Of a stretch of 64,000 bases of DNA, positions 32,587 to 41,369 are shown one piece after another. Every line of letters starts with the position of its first letter. Position 1 is the first letter of the stretch. The stretch is from SHVO01 sp041919675 (lineage in GTDB: Bacteria; Pseudomonadota; Alphaproteobacteria; Rhodospirillales; Rhodospirillaceae). Both the position numbers and the translations under genes were made by a program. Location: positions 1 through 64,000 of the forward strand of contig JAYRTJ010000003.1 of the NCBI GenBank assembly GCA_041919675.1, in the 5' to 3' direction. The notes below the pieces were generated by a model. That model searched no databases, was not told the DNA's origin, and saw only the letters and a list, made by a program, of their open reading frames with translations.

Positions 32587-33657
32587 CTAAAGGATGTTCG
32601 AAAGATCGAGTTCTTTGCCGGGCAGCGGCGCGAAATAGGCCGCGACATCGGCGTCCGTCACGCCCGCGAGGGTCTCCGGCGACCAGCGCGGCGCATTGTC
32701 CTTGTCGATGAGCAGCGCGCGCACACCTTCATAGAAGTCCTTGCCCACCGCGCAGCGGTTGGCAATGCGCCATTCCATCTTCATACAGCCTTCAAAGGAC
32801 AGGCTCGCGCCTTCGCGGATCTGGCGGAAGGTCACCTTCATCGCCGTCGGCGATTTTGTACGCAGGGTTTTCGCTTGTTCAGCGCCCCATTCGCCGCCCT
32901 CGGTTTCGAGCGAGGCAATGATGGCTTCCACCGAGCCGAGATCGAAATGGCGGCCGATGGCCGTACGGTCGGCCGAGATCGGCGCGTTTTTCACGGGCTC
33001 GGCAAACGGAGCGATGAGATAAGAAATTTCATCAAGTTCGCTGACGGCGTCACTTGCGAGCTTTGCTTCGAGCTCATCCAGGCGGTCATGCGGAACCAAC
33101 GCTTCGGCGAGCCCCAGCGCGACACAGTCGGCGCCCTTCAGACGCTTGCCGGTGAGGCCGAGGTACATGCCCGCGGATCCGGCCAGGCGCGGCAGGAAGT
33201 AGCCGCCGCCCACGTCGGGGAAAAGGCCGATGCCGGTTTCGGGCATGGCGAACATGGTCTTCTCGGTGGCGACACGGTAGCCGCCGTGCACCGACACACC
33301 GACGCCACCGCCCATGACGATACCGTCGACGAGCGCGATGTAGGGCTTGGGGTAGCGCTTGATGAGCGTATTGAGCCGGTATTCCGTGCTCCAGAATTGA
33401 TAGGGATACGGCAGCCCCGCCTTGCCGTCCTCGTACAGGCGCACGACATCGCCGCCGGCGCAAAAAGCCTTCTCGCCGGCGCCGCGGATGACAATGGCCT
33501 TCACCGCGTTGTCCTTCGCCCAAGCTTTCAACTGCGCGATCATCAGCTCGCACATATTGAGGGTCAGGGCGTTGAGCGCCTTCGGCCGATTGAGAAGGAT
33601 ATGGCCGATCGCGCCTTTGCGCGTGAACAGGACTTCGCCGGCGCTCAAATCGCTCAT
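32587..33657 (-). CDS. 3-hydroxyisobutyryl-CoA hydrolase
   Basis: Crotonase-fold hydrolase of 356 residues that releases 3-hydroxyisobutyrate from its CoA ester. NRPKALNALTLNMCELM, GAGEKAFCAGGDVVRLYEDGK and GIVMGGGVGVSVHGGYRVATEKTMFAMPETGIGLFPDVGG are the family signature; the length and the C-terminal part (KVTFRQIREGASLSFEGCMKMEWRIANRC) separate it from short enoyl-CoA hydratases. Its neighbours in valine catabolism support the specific call. It overlaps the dehydrogenase stop by 4 bp. Confidence 0.93.
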   Translation of the reverse strand: MSDLSAGEVLFTRKGAIGHILLNRPKALNALTLNMCELMIAQLKAWAKDNAVKAIVIRGAGEKAFCAGGDVVRLYEDGKAGLPYPYQFWSTEYRLNTLIKRYPKPYIALVDGIVMGGGVGVSVHGGYRVATEKTMFAMPETGIGLFPDVGGGYFLPRLAGSAGMYLGLTGKRLKGADCVALGLAEALVPHDRLDELEAKLASDAVSELDEISYLIAPFAEPVKNAPISADRTAIGRHFDLGSVEAIIASLETEGGEWGAEQAKTLRTKSPTAMKVTFRQIREGASLSFEGCMKMEWRIANRCAVGKDFYEGVRALLIDKDNAPRWSPETLAGVTDADVAAYFAPLPGKELDLSNIL

Positions 33658-34805
33658 GAGCGGCCGCCGCTCTGCAGGACATAACGCGAAACGATCACGC
33701 GCATGATCTCGTTGGTGCCTTCGAGAATCTGGTGCACGCGCGCATCGCGCAGGAAGCGCTCGATGGGGTAGTCCTTCAGGTAGCCGTAGCCGCCGTGCAG
33801 TTGCAGGGCGGTGTTGCAGACCTCGAAGCCCACATCGCTGGCGAAGCGTTTGGCCATGGCGCAGTACTTGGTCGCGTCGGGCTCCTTGGCGTCGAGGCGC
33901 ATGGCCGCGTCATGCACGATCAGGCGCGCGGCGTGCAGATCGGTCGCCATGTCGGCGAGCTTGAACTGCACCGACTGGAAGCCGGCGAGAGTCTGATTGA
34001 ACTGGGTGCGGGTCTGGACGTAGTCGGTGGCAATCTCGAGCGACGCGCGGGCGGCGCCGAGCGAGCAGGCGCCGATATTGATGCGCCCGCCGTCGAGGCC
34101 GACCATGGCGATCTTGAAACCCTCGCCTTCCGCGCCAAGCCGGTTGGTCACCGGGACGCGGCAATCTTCCAGGATCACGGCCGACGTGGGCTGGCTGTTC
34201 CAACCCAGTTTCTTTTCCTGGGCGCCGAACGAGAGACCCGGCGTGCCGTTCTCGACCAAAACGCAGCTGATGCCCTTCGAGCCGTCGTCACCCGTGCGCA
34301 CCATGATCGCGTACACATCGGAACGACCGCCGCCGGAGATGAAGGCTTTCGATCCGTTGAGGATGTAATGATCGCCCTCGCGCACCGCCTTGGTGCGAAG
34401 CGAGGCGGCGTCGGAACCCGACGAGGGTTCGGTCAGGCAGTAGCTCGCGAACCACTCCATGGAGCAGAGCTTGGGCAGGAACTTCTTTTTCAAGGGTTCC
34501 GCGCCGAAGCGGTCGATCATCGCCGCAACCATGTTGTGGATCGAGATATAGGCGGCGGTGGAGGTGCAGCCGGCGGCAAGTTCCTCGAGGATGATCGCGC
34601 TGTCGAGACGGCCCAAACCGGTGCCGTCGTAATCCGGCGAGACATACATGCCGCCGAACCCGAGCGCGGCGGCTTCGCGCAGCTCGTCGGCCGGAAAGTG
34701 CTTTTCTTCGTCCCAGCGCCCAGCGTTGGGCGTGAAAACATCGCGCGAGAATTTGCGCGCCGTTTCCTGAAAGGCCAGTTGGTCGTCGCTCAGCCTGAAG
34801 TCCAT
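33654..34805 (-). CDS. Acyl-CoA dehydrogenase, probably isobutyryl-CoA
   Basis: FAD-dependent acyl-CoA dehydrogenase, 383 residues. YCLTEPSSGSDAASLRT and GSKAFISGGGRSDVYAIMVR are flavin-site motifs. The catalytic base Glu is in HQILEGTNEIMRVIVSRYVL. Operon order (this gene, 3-hydroxyisobutyryl-CoA hydrolase, 3-hydroxyisobutyrate dehydrogenase) points to isobutyryl-CoA as substrate; enoyl-CoA hydratase and mmsA are not here. It is first in the operon, divergent from the serine hydrolase. Confidence 0.9.
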   Translation of the reverse strand: MDFRLSDDQLAFQETARKFSRDVFTPNAGRWDEEKHFPADELREAAALGFGGMYVSPDYDGTGLGRLDSAIILEELAAGCTSTAAYISIHNMVAAMIDRFGAEPLKKKFLPKLCSMEWFASYCLTEPSSGSDAASLRTKAVREGDHYILNGSKAFISGGGRSDVYAIMVRTGDDGSKGISCVLVENGTPGLSFGAQEKKLGWNSQPTSAVILEDCRVPVTNRLGAEGEGFKIAMVGLDGGRINIGACSLGAARASLEIATDYVQTRTQFNQTLAGFQSVQFKLADMATDLHAARLIVHDAAMRLDAKEPDATKYCAMAKRFASDVGFEVCNTALQLHGGYGYLKDYPIERFLRDARVHQILEGTNEIMRVIVSRYVLQSGGRS

Positions 34806-34955
34806 GCGTCCTGCCGGTCAATTTTACGATTGTTCTTCGCGTTGGTCTTGGCGCGATACTTTCCATTGTAACTGCGGTTTTTCAACGGAAATCTGCGCAC
34901 AAAAACCGGTGAATTCTGCATAAACTATGCATGATCTCTTGCTATAACCAAGTCC

Positions 34956-35954
34956 ATGGATCGCCGCTCGGCCCTCTCGTTCGCACTGCTTCTGGCCCTG
35001 CCGCGCGGGGCTTTTGCCGCCGGCGCGACCTCCGTCTCACAGGTGCTGGACCGGGCCGGCGCCCTGCGGCCTCTCAAAACGGTCGTAGTCGCGCAGCGCG
35101 GCGCGGTCCTCGCCGAGCGCGGCTTTCGCGGCCACAAGGTGAGTGCGCCGACCAACATCAAGTCCGCCTCCAAATCGATCATCGCCGCGCTGGTCGGGAT
35201 CGCCATCGACAAAGGCCTGCTGACCGGCGTGGATCAACCCGTCGCTGCGCTGCTCGAAGCCGATCTGCCCGCGAAACCCGATCCGCTGCTGTACAAGATC
35301 ACCGTCGGCCATCTCCTGTCGATGCAGGCCGGTCTCGCGCGCACATCGGGCGCCAACTACGGCCGCTGGGTGCAGAGCAAGAACTGGGTGCGCACGGCGC
35401 TGGCTCAGCCCTTCGACGACGCGCCGGGCGGCGCGATGCTGTACTCGACCGGTTCATCGCATCTGTTGTCGGCTATCCTGACGCGGGTCGGTAAACGCTC
35501 GACCTTGGACCTCGCGCGCGCATGGCTGGGCCCACAAGAAGGTTTTGCCATCGGGGACTGGCAGCGCGATCCGCAAGGGATCTACATGGGCGGCAATCAG
35601 ATGGCGATGAGCGCGCGATCGCTCCTCGCCTTCGGCGAACTCTTCCGCACCCGCGGCAAGGCGAAGAACGGACAGCAACTCATTTCGCCGGCGTGGATCG
35701 AAAGCTCCTGGACGCCCCGCACGAACTCGCGGTTCACCGGGGATGGTTATGGCTACGGCTGGTTCGTGCGCGAAATCGGCGGGCACGCGGTGCCTTACGC
35801 GTGGGGCTTCGGCGGACAGATGCTGTACATCGCGCCGTCCTTGGATCTCACCGTGGCCATGACGTCGGACGACAGCGCGCCGGCGGGACGTACGGGCCAC
35901 CGCGAGAATCTGCACGCGCTGATGGCCGAGATCGTAGAGGCCGTTCAAACGTGA
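34956..35954 (+). CDS. Exported serine hydrolase of the beta-lactamase/DD-peptidase family
   Basis: A 332-residue class C-like beta-lactamase fold protein. The signal peptide is MDRRSALSFALLLALPRGAFA. The SxxK motif is in NIKSASKSIIAAL (about residues 67-79). GGAMLYSTGSSHLLSAIL carries the Tyr of motif two. WGFGGQMLYIAPSLDL stands for the third motif. Members include esterases, D-aminopeptidases and true beta-lactamases, and the substrate is not predictable. It is divergent from the valine operon across 150 bp that holds a short TGCAT/ATGCA inverted repeat (34917-34931). Confidence 0.85.
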   Translation: MDRRSALSFALLLALPRGAFAAGATSVSQVLDRAGALRPLKTVVVAQRGAVLAERGFRGHKVSAPTNIKSASKSIIAALVGIAIDKGLLTGVDQPVAALLEADLPAKPDPLLYKITVGHLLSMQAGLARTSGANYGRWVQSKNWVRTALAQPFDDAPGGAMLYSTGSSHLLSAILTRVGKRSTLDLARAWLGPQEGFAIGDWQRDPQGIYMGGNQMAMSARSLLAFGELFRTRGKAKNGQQLISPAWIESSWTPRTNSRFTGDGYGYGWFVREIGGHAVPYAWGFGGQMLYIAPSLDLTVAMTSDDSAPAGRTGHRENLHALMAEIVEAVQT

Positions 35955-36001
35955 ACATCCGCCGCGGATCGCCTCGCGGCGGATGTCCCAACATAAAACT
36001 T

Positions 36002-36601
36002 TTAGAGGTGCGCCATCGTCTCGCGGCGGCGCATCCATGCGAGGGCGAACACGCCAAGACCGAGCAGCGCCACCGGCAGCGGTTCCGGCACGGCCGAGGT
36101 GTGCACGGAGAAGGTGAAGCTCATGTTGTCGGTGGTCGTGCCGGCCCAACTGAAGAGCGCTTCCGTGGCGTCGAAGCCCGGGGCGTGCAGGATGCCGCGG
36201 CCGAACAGGTTCAAGAAGCCCGGCGTCGGGCCGGTGCGGCTGACGATGTTCAGTTCATTGAGATCGAGCGAAACGCCGCTGGACAGCGTGAGGTAACCGG
36301 CGATGGGGGTGAAGGCGGTCAGGCTGGGGATATTCTTCAGCGTGCCCATCTGGCCCCAATTGACGATGCCGGCGAGGTCAAACGTATCGGCGGCCGTGAC
36401 GATGATCGCGCCGCCGTTGGCGATGGAAATCGCGTCCGTGTTGCCGAGGTGCGACCCCGACGGAATATGGAACGCGCCGGAAATGCCGAACGAGGTTTGC
36501 TGAATGACCGCCGCCGCCGCCGGCAAGGAGACCGTGACGAGCGCCGCTACGGCGGCCGCCCACGTGAGTAAACGCTTCAATTGAAAAAGCTGACGCAGCA
36601 T
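36002..36601 (-). CDS. PEP-CTERM sorting-domain protein
   Basis: A 199-residue exported protein. A signal peptide ends AAAAV near residue 31. The body is Gly/Ser/Thr-rich and probably beta-rich. The C-terminus has VPEPLPVALLGLGVFALAWMRRRE: PEP motif, hydrophobic span, basic end. Exosortase/EpsH systems recognise this signal, usually in exopolysaccharide-making bacteria. No exosortase is in the window. The gene is alone, convergent with the serine hydrolase. Confidence 0.9.
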   Translation of the reverse strand: MLRQLFQLKRLLTWAAAVAALVTVSLPAAAAVIQQTSFGISGAFHIPSGSHLGNTDAISIANGGAIIVTAADTFDLAGIVNWGQMGTLKNIPSLTAFTPIAGYLTLSSGVSLDLNELNIVSRTGPTPGFLNLFGRGILHAPGFDATEALFSWAGTTTDNMSFTFSVHTSAVPEPLPVALLGLGVFALAWMRRRETMAHL

Positions 36602-36747
36602 AAATCTTCTCCGAAAGTCCGCGCTGGAATGAACGCGGGTTAAATGCGCCTATTGAAAAGCAAGAAGCATGCCACCCTTGAAAGTCGCGCATTTGCGCAG
36701 GTTGAACACGCGGGGCTGTAAAAAACTTCAGAATTGCGGAGGCACAA

Positions 36748-36954
36748 TTGCGCCGCGAGGTGTCGGGACCCTGGACAGCCGGGGGTACCTTTACGCCACG
36801 CCGCCGCGTCGTGGTCAGGGTGTTCAATCGTCCCGACGCCGGCGTGACCATCTTCGACTACGACGACAATCTGGTCTGCGAGACCGAAATCATCGCCCGT
36901 TTCCTGGACTGCGAACGCGATCTGTCGCTCGGCGAGATTTTTGCCGCACGCTAG
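36748..36954 (+). CDS. Small uncharacterised protein, 68 residues
   Basis: TTG start at 36748 with a strong GGAGG 5 bases upstream (36738-36742). The sequence RRRVVVRVFNRPDAGVTIFDYDDNLVCETEIIARFLDCERDLSLGEIFAAR is acidic at the end and has two Cys. It is compact and probably folded. Not recognised. A palindrome (36978-37005) follows, suitable as its transcript end. Confidence 0.6.
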   Translation: MRREVSGPWTAGGTFTPRRRVVVRVFNRPDAGVTIFDYDDNLVCETEIIARFLDCERDLSLGEIFAAR

Positions 36955-36977
36955 TCGGAGTTGGTTGGATTTCGGAG

Positions 36978-37005
36978 GTCTGCCATCGCTAAAGCTACGG
37001 CAGAC
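36978..37005. repeat. GTCTGCC ... GGCAGAC palindrome
   Basis: 7-bp arms 36978-36984 and 36999-37005 around ATCGCTAAAGCTAC, which itself has an internal AGC/GCT symmetry. It may be a short dispersed palindrome or the terminator of the small gene upstream. Confidence 0.5.
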
Positions 37006-37020
37006 GGGTCGGCGGGACAT

Positions 37021-37053
37021 TTTCTGAGAATTTGCTCTGCAAATTCTCAGAAA
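37021..37053. terminator. Terminator after tRNA-Val
   Basis: A perfect 15-bp stem (37021-37035 with 37039-37053) around loop TCT. It begins immediately next to the encoded CCA end of the tRNA gene and includes T-runs at both ends, so it can stop transcription from either side. Confidence 0.9.
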
Positions 37054-37054
37054 A

Positions 37055-37129
37055 TGGTGGGCGCGACAGGGATCGAACCTGTGACCCCTACCATGTCAAG
37101 GTAGTGCTCTACCGCTGAGCTACGCGCCC
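37055..37129 (-). tRNA. tRNA-Val (anticodon GAC)
   Basis: Minus-strand cloverleaf. The acceptor GGGCGCG pairs with CGCGCCC; D arm GCTC-AGCGGTA-GAGC; anticodon stem CTACC/GGTAG with loop TTGACAT, so anticodon GAC; T arm ACAGG-TTCGATC-CCTGT. Discriminator A is followed by an encoded CCA. It reads the valine codons GUC and GUU. Confidence 0.97.
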
Positions 37130-37249
37130 ACTTTTGCGCTCGCCACTGAAGGCCGGTAAGGGTCGGAGGGCGTTGTTTATAGGCAAGTTTTGGGAAGTGC
37201 AAGGCCTCGTCCGCACCTTTGGGCGGAAAGGCTGGAATGGGCCCGATGG

Positions 37250-38206
37250 ATGGCCTTACAATCCATGGTTTCCAGCCCTTTACAGCCCCAAGTACCCCCC
37301 GTGTCCCCAGCCGAATCCGCGCCTGCGAGCCCCACTGAGGTCCTGGAGCCTCTCCAGCACAGCGTGCCCTTGGTGTTCGCTTCGCCGCACTCGGGCGCAT
37401 TCTATCCGCCGGCGTTCGTGGCTTCGTCGCCGCTGGACCTCGCCATGCTGCGGCGCTCGGAGGACTGTTACGTCGATCAGCTTTTTTCCGGGGTCCCGGA
37501 CTTCGGCGCGCCGCTGGTGCGGGCCCTTTATCCGCGCGCATATCTGGACGTGAACCGCGAGCCCTATGAACTCGATCCGGAGATGTTCAACGACGCCCTG
37601 CCCGATTTTGCCAACACGACCTCGGTGCGTGTGGGCGCGGGGCTCGGCACCATCCCGCGCATCGTCGCGACACGGCGCGAGATCTATCGCGCCAAACTGA
37701 ATTTCGAGGAGGCTGAGCGGCGGATCGAGGCGGTTTACCGCCCCTATCACCGCGCCCTGGCCGGCTTGATCGCGCGCGCCCATGCGCGGTTCGGCGTCTG
37801 CATCCTGATCGACTGTCATTCCATGCCGTCGACGGGCCTGCCGGTCACGGCGGTCGGCGATCCGCGCACCATCGATATGGTGCTGGGCGATCGTACCGGC
37901 CTGTCGTGCGCACCCGTGATCACGGACGCCGTCGAGACTTTCCTGTCGCAGCGCCACTACCGGGTGACACGCAACAATCCTTATGCCGGCGGCTTCACCA
38001 CGCAGCACTACGGGGATCCCGGGAACGGGACACACGTGCTGCAGTTGGAGATCAACCGAAACCTTTATATGGACGAAGCGACGCTCGAACCTCGTCCCGG
38101 GTTCGCGGTGCTCAAGAACGATATCACCGCACTGACGGGACGGCTGGTGGAGATGGCCGGCGAGTACGCCGCCGCGCTGAAACCACAGCGTCTCAGCGCG
38201 GAATAA
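37250..38206 (+). CDS. N-formylglutamate amidohydrolase family protein
   Basis: Zinc-type amidohydrolase that frees glutamate from N-formylglutamate (histidine-degradation route) or acts on similar compounds. Motifs are PLVFASPHSGAFYPP, RAYLDVNREPYELDPEMF, VCILIDCHSMPS and GFTTQHYGDPGNGTHVLQLEINRNLYMDE. It has about 318 residues. The start is uncertain: the frame opens at 37190, and Met 37250 or 37265 fits better since the conserved part begins near 37350. No hut genes are next to it. Confidence 0.9.
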   Translation: MALQSMVSSPLQPQVPPVSPAESAPASPTEVLEPLQHSVPLVFASPHSGAFYPPAFVASSPLDLAMLRRSEDCYVDQLFSGVPDFGAPLVRALYPRAYLDVNREPYELDPEMFNDALPDFANTTSVRVGAGLGTIPRIVATRREIYRAKLNFEEAERRIEAVYRPYHRALAGLIARAHARFGVCILIDCHSMPSTGLPVTAVGDPRTIDMVLGDRTGLSCAPVITDAVETFLSQRHYRVTRNNPYAGGFTTQHYGDPGNGTHVLQLEINRNLYMDEATLEPRPGFAVLKNDITALTGRLVEMAGEYAAALKPQRLSAE

Positions 38207-38305
38207 TCCTACGCGCGGCAGTTGAAAGACCTTTCTGCGCCCCGCGCGATAAAATATAGTCGTTTCAAATAGGTCGCGGCGGATCCCGGAGTAGATGGCA
38301 TAGGC

Positions 38306-39160
38306 ATGGTTGAGATCGGCACACTTACGCTTTTCCGGGAGAAATCGGTCGTCCATTCCTTTGGTGAACTGGACGAAGAAGGCCAGCGCGACATTCCCGT
38401 CATGACGCTGCGCTCGAACCGCATCACGATTCCGGTAAAGACGAAGATCAGCACGATCATGGCCATCGTGCGCGGCCAGAACATCCCCGGCACCATGCGC
38501 ATGGCAGCCGTGGTGGTTGAGGAAGTCCGCCGCGACCCGAACATCCTGCAGGACGCCGGCTCGTTCGACTGGGAAAACATGTGGCGCCGCAAGGTGTCGA
38601 AGTACGAGCTGGACTACAATCCGGAGAACTGGGTATCGCTGCACATCGGCGGCGAGCAGATCTTCTCCAGCCGCGAGGAGAACGCGGCGATCGAACAGGT
38701 CGAAGCGCTGGCCGCCGGCGACGATGTCACCGATGCGATCGTTTCAGAAGCCGCGGCGAACATCATCGGCGCGCTCGAAGATCTCGTGGTCGAACATGAC
38801 ACGCAGACGGCTTTCGTGTTCAGCGCTTTCCCCGCGTACCTCCGCGCCGCCATCCTCGAGCGCCGCGACCGCAAGACCGGGTCTTACGCGATCTCGGCCT
38901 ACCACCCGTCGCCGCAGCGTCCCGTGCGCCTTTCTCATTTCATCTCATTTTGCGCCGACATGGCCGAGGCGCTGACTCACAAGTCGTTCTTGGACCGGGT
39001 GCAGGAACTGATCGCGACCAACGCGATCGGCAACGCGGGCATCACACCGGCGCTGGTGCAGGCGACACGCAACCGCCGCCGCGACCTCACGCAGCAGATC
39101 GAGAATTTCGAAGGCGCGAACAAAGTCGTGTACCGGCCGGAGCGGCCGAGTCTTGCTTAG
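38306..39160 (+). CDS. Uncharacterised 284-residue protein
   Basis: Not recognised. A cytoplasmic-looking protein with no signal or membrane span. Its N-terminal half is strand-rich with basic segments (LRSNRITIPVKTKISTIMAIVRG). FDWENMWRRKVSKYELDYNPENWVSLHIGGEQIFSS is unusually aromatic. The middle is helical and acidic (AIEQVEALAAGDDVTDAIVSEAAANIIGAL). AFPAYLRAAILERRDRK and the basic C-terminal helix follow. Codon use matches its neighbours. It stands about 100 bp after the amidohydrolase on the same strand. Confidence 0.6.
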   Translation: MVEIGTLTLFREKSVVHSFGELDEEGQRDIPVMTLRSNRITIPVKTKISTIMAIVRGQNIPGTMRMAAVVVEEVRRDPNILQDAGSFDWENMWRRKVSKYELDYNPENWVSLHIGGEQIFSSREENAAIEQVEALAAGDDVTDAIVSEAAANIIGALEDLVVEHDTQTAFVFSAFPAYLRAAILERRDRKTGSYAISAYHPSPQRPVRLSHFISFCADMAEALTHKSFLDRVQELIATNAIGNAGITPALVQATRNRRRDLTQQIENFEGANKVVYRPERPSLA

Positions 39161-39214
39161 CGCGGAACGCGCGGCGTAACGCCCGCGAAACACGCCCGGG
39201 CGAAGGGAACTTTG

Positions 39215-39427
39215 TCAGCCGCCGGTGTGACCGAAAGTCCTCAACAACAGAAGAAGCAGCAAAAGCGCGACAGCCACAGCCTGTGTGGCGACGCGTAAGC
39301 GCATTAATTTATTGGCGTATTTGCGGTTGAATTCTCCGCCCGCGATAAAGGCGACCAGCCCCGTCGCAAGGACGGCAAGCACCGCCACCATTGATATGCC
39401 AAGAAGAACCGTAACGACGCTTTCCAT
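39215..39427 (-). CDS. HIG1-domain (twin transmembrane) protein
   Basis: 70 residues: TM1 VVTVLLGISMVAVLAVLATGLVAFIAG, loop GEFNRKYANKLMRLRVATQ, TM2 AVAVALLLLLLLL. The loop carries the QIA1-like motif of HIG1/Rcf1 proteins (RxRxxxQ in LMRLRVATQ, with Asn at the first position). HIG1 proteins associate with cytochrome oxidase in mitochondria and alphaproteobacteria. It is monocistronic by spacing. Confidence 0.82.
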   Translation of the reverse strand: MESVVTVLLGISMVAVLAVLATGLVAFIAGGEFNRKYANKLMRLRVATQAVAVALLLLLLLLRTFGHTGG

Positions 39428-39585
39428 AGGGGGTGCTCGGTAAATGCGTGGTGCGAATATGCATTCGCTTCAAGCTTGTAGCGACTTTATCACCGCAGAG
39501 TTGCAGGCGAAAACGTTGAAGTAAATAGGCCTCGCGATTATCCTTTTGACCTCGGGGTAGTGAGGATAGAGGACGGGGGATCATC

Positions 39586-39975
39586 GTGTTAGGTCGCATT
39601 CTCGTTGTCGATGACAACGTGATGGTGCGGGAGTCGTATACCGAACTCTTACGCCATCGTGGCTACGACGTGATGCAAGCCGGAGACGGCGAAGAAGCGC
39701 TGAAGGTTATCAGAACAAGCTCCATCGATCTTGCCATCATCGACGTCATGATGCCGGTGATGGGCGGACTTGAACTGCGCCAGGTGCTGCAGGACAGAGC
39801 GCCGGGCATCGCAACGATTCTGGTCACGGGCCAACCGGACAAAGTCGAAGATCTGGTCGACGACGATCCGGACTTCCAGACGGGCCGCGTCGCTATGCTC
39901 TACAAGCCGGTGCATCCGGTGATGCTGTTGGCCGAAGTCGACAAGCGCCTGATGAAGGTCATGGGCATGCGCTAA
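39586..39975 (+). CDS. Single-domain response regulator
   Basis: A 129-residue CheY-like receiver with no output domain. ILVVDDN has the acidic pair, IIDVMMPVMGG has the phosphorylatable Asp (near residue 52), ILVTG has the Thr, and LYKPV the Lys. The GTG start 39586 is preceded by GGGG. The 158-bp region upstream is open to promoters. The partner kinase is not adjacent; it could feed any of several kinases. Confidence 0.9.
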   Translation: MLGRILVVDDNVMVRESYTELLRHRGYDVMQAGDGEEALKVIRTSSIDLAIIDVMMPVMGGLELRQVLQDRAPGIATILVTGQPDKVEDLVDDDPDFQTGRVAMLYKPVHPVMLLAEVDKRLMKVMGMR

Positions 39976-39995
39976 GACGCATTCCGTCTCCGTGG

Positions 39996-40382
39996 TTATA
40001 TGGAGAAACTTTCGCCGCAACCGCACCGGCCCTTCTCGTTTGGGTTCGTGAAAACGAAGCCGCTTTCCATCTTGCTTTCGCGGTAGTCGAGTTCGCTGCC
40101 GAGCAGATACATGACCGCCTTGGGGTCGATGAAGACCTTGGCGCCGTTGTGCTCGACCACGTCCTCGAACTTGCGCCGATCCTCGGCATACTCGACGACG
40201 TAGGACTTGCCCGAGCACCCCTTGTTGCTGACGCCCACGCGCACGCCCAAGACCGGTTTCGCCGCCTTGGCGACGACCTCGTTGATGCGCTTGGCGGCCG
40301 CGTCCGTGATGCGGATCGGCGGCGGCAGGGCGCGCCTGGCTTTCGGTTCGCCGCTGGTGTTTGGGGTCTGTGCTGTGCTCAT
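39996..40382 (-). CDS. sufA: A-type iron-sulfur carrier SufA
   Basis: A 128-residue A-type carrier that passes assembled Fe-S clusters to target proteins. The three cluster cysteines lie in NKGCSGKSYVVEYA and GRCGCGESFSI. SELDYRESKMESGFVFTNPN is the typical loop. A disordered N-terminus (first ~25 residues) precedes the domain. It is last in the suf operon, 34 bp after sufT. Confidence 0.95.
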   Translation of the reverse strand: MSTAQTPNTSGEPKARRALPPPIRITDAAAKRINEVVAKAAKPVLGVRVGVSNKGCSGKSYVVEYAEDRRKFEDVVEHNGAKVFIDPKAVMYLLGSELDYRESKMESGFVFTNPNEKGRCGCGESFSI

Positions 40383-40416
40383 AACGGACCTAATATAAGA
40401 GGCATTCCCGTAATTT

Positions 40417-40875
40417 CTAGAACATGTCGAGCGCGACTTTAGCGACCTCGGACATGTTAGCCGGCGTCCAGGGCGGATCCCAGGTCAGGACCACGTCCAC
40501 TTCGCCGATGCCTTCCACGGCCGACACGCGCTCGGCGACTTCCTTGGGCATGGAGCCCGCCACCGGGCAGGCCGGAGCGGTCAGGGTCATCGTGACGACC
40601 GCGTCGCCTTTCTCGTCGATCTTGAGATCGTAGATGAGGCCGAGGTCGTAAATGTTCACCGGGATCTCCGGGTCATAGACGGTGCGCAGCGCCTCGACCA
40701 CGGCTTCCTCGGTCGCGACGGGAAGCGCGGGGTCCTTTGGCGATCCAGCGCGGACAGTCGTGCCTTCCTTGGGCGGATCGCCGCCGCCGAAGTATGGATC
40801 GTAGGCGCGCATGTCTTCAGCCGCGGGGGCTTCGTCTTTCGGCGGCTCGGGCTGCTTATGGTCGTGCATCGTCAT
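40417..40875 (-). CDS. sufT: SUF system protein SufT (DUF59/MIP18 family)
   Basis: A 152-residue protein with a disordered N-terminus and a MIP18-type domain: VVEALRTVYDPEIPVNIYDLGLIYDLKID and TLTAPACPVAGSMPKEVAERV. SufT aids maturation of Fe-S proteins. It starts at 40875 with a 4-bp overlap (ATGA) of the sufU stop. The longer open frame toward 41061 is a shadow of sufU. Confidence 0.93.
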   Translation of the reverse strand: MTMHDHKQPEPPKDEAPAAEDMRAYDPYFGGGDPPKEGTTVRAGSPKDPALPVATEEAVVEALRTVYDPEIPVNIYDLGLIYDLKIDEKGDAVVTMTLTAPACPVAGSMPKEVAERVSAVEGIGEVDVVLTWDPPWTPANMSEVAKVALDMF

Positions 40876-41369
40876 TTCTCTGTGGTCGTCGTTTGGCCCT
40901 TGCCGTCGAGGCACGACATCAGCGCATGCCATGGCAGGGTCGCGCATTTCACCCGCACGGGGAACTGGCGCACGCCGGACAGGGACGCGAGTTTGTCTAC
41001 ACTCTCGGCGGCCTCGGGAATTTTGGCCTTGGCGGCATCGGCATCGATCTTGCCGGTGCAAAGATCGTGCACGGTATCAAACAGCCGGCGGGCGGCCGCG
41101 AGGGTCTGGCCGTTCAACGCCTCGGTCATCATGGAGGCCGAGGCGATGGAAATCGCACAGCCTTTGCCTTCGAAGCCGACATCCTGCAGGCGGCCGTCAT
41201 CGGACACCTGCGCCGTGACCGTCACCCGGTCGCCGCACATGGGGTTGTTGCCTTGGGCCTTGCAGGTGTGCCGCTCGACCAGGCGTGCGTTGCGAGGATG
41301 TTTGGCGTGATCGAGGATCACTTCCTGATAGAGCGAGCGCAGATCGTCATTGAGGGGCGCGGCGTTCAC
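40872..41369 (-). CDS. sufU: SufU-like scaffold / sulfur-transfer protein
   Basis: A 165-residue SufU/IscU-like protein. Three ligand cysteines are in NPMCGDRVTV, GKGCAISIASASMMTEAL and VRVKCATLPWHAL, with the SufU-type spacing. SufU takes persulfide from SufS or serves as scaffold. It begins at GTG 41369, overlapping the sufS stop by 4 bp. Confidence 0.93.
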   Translation of the reverse strand: MNAAPLNDDLRSLYQEVILDHAKHPRNARLVERHTCKAQGNNPMCGDRVTVTAQVSDDGRLQDVGFEGKGCAISIASASMMTEALNGQTLAAARRLFDTVHDLCTGKIDADAAKAKIPEAAESVDKLASLSGVRQFPVRVKCATLPWHALMSCLDGKGQTTTTEK

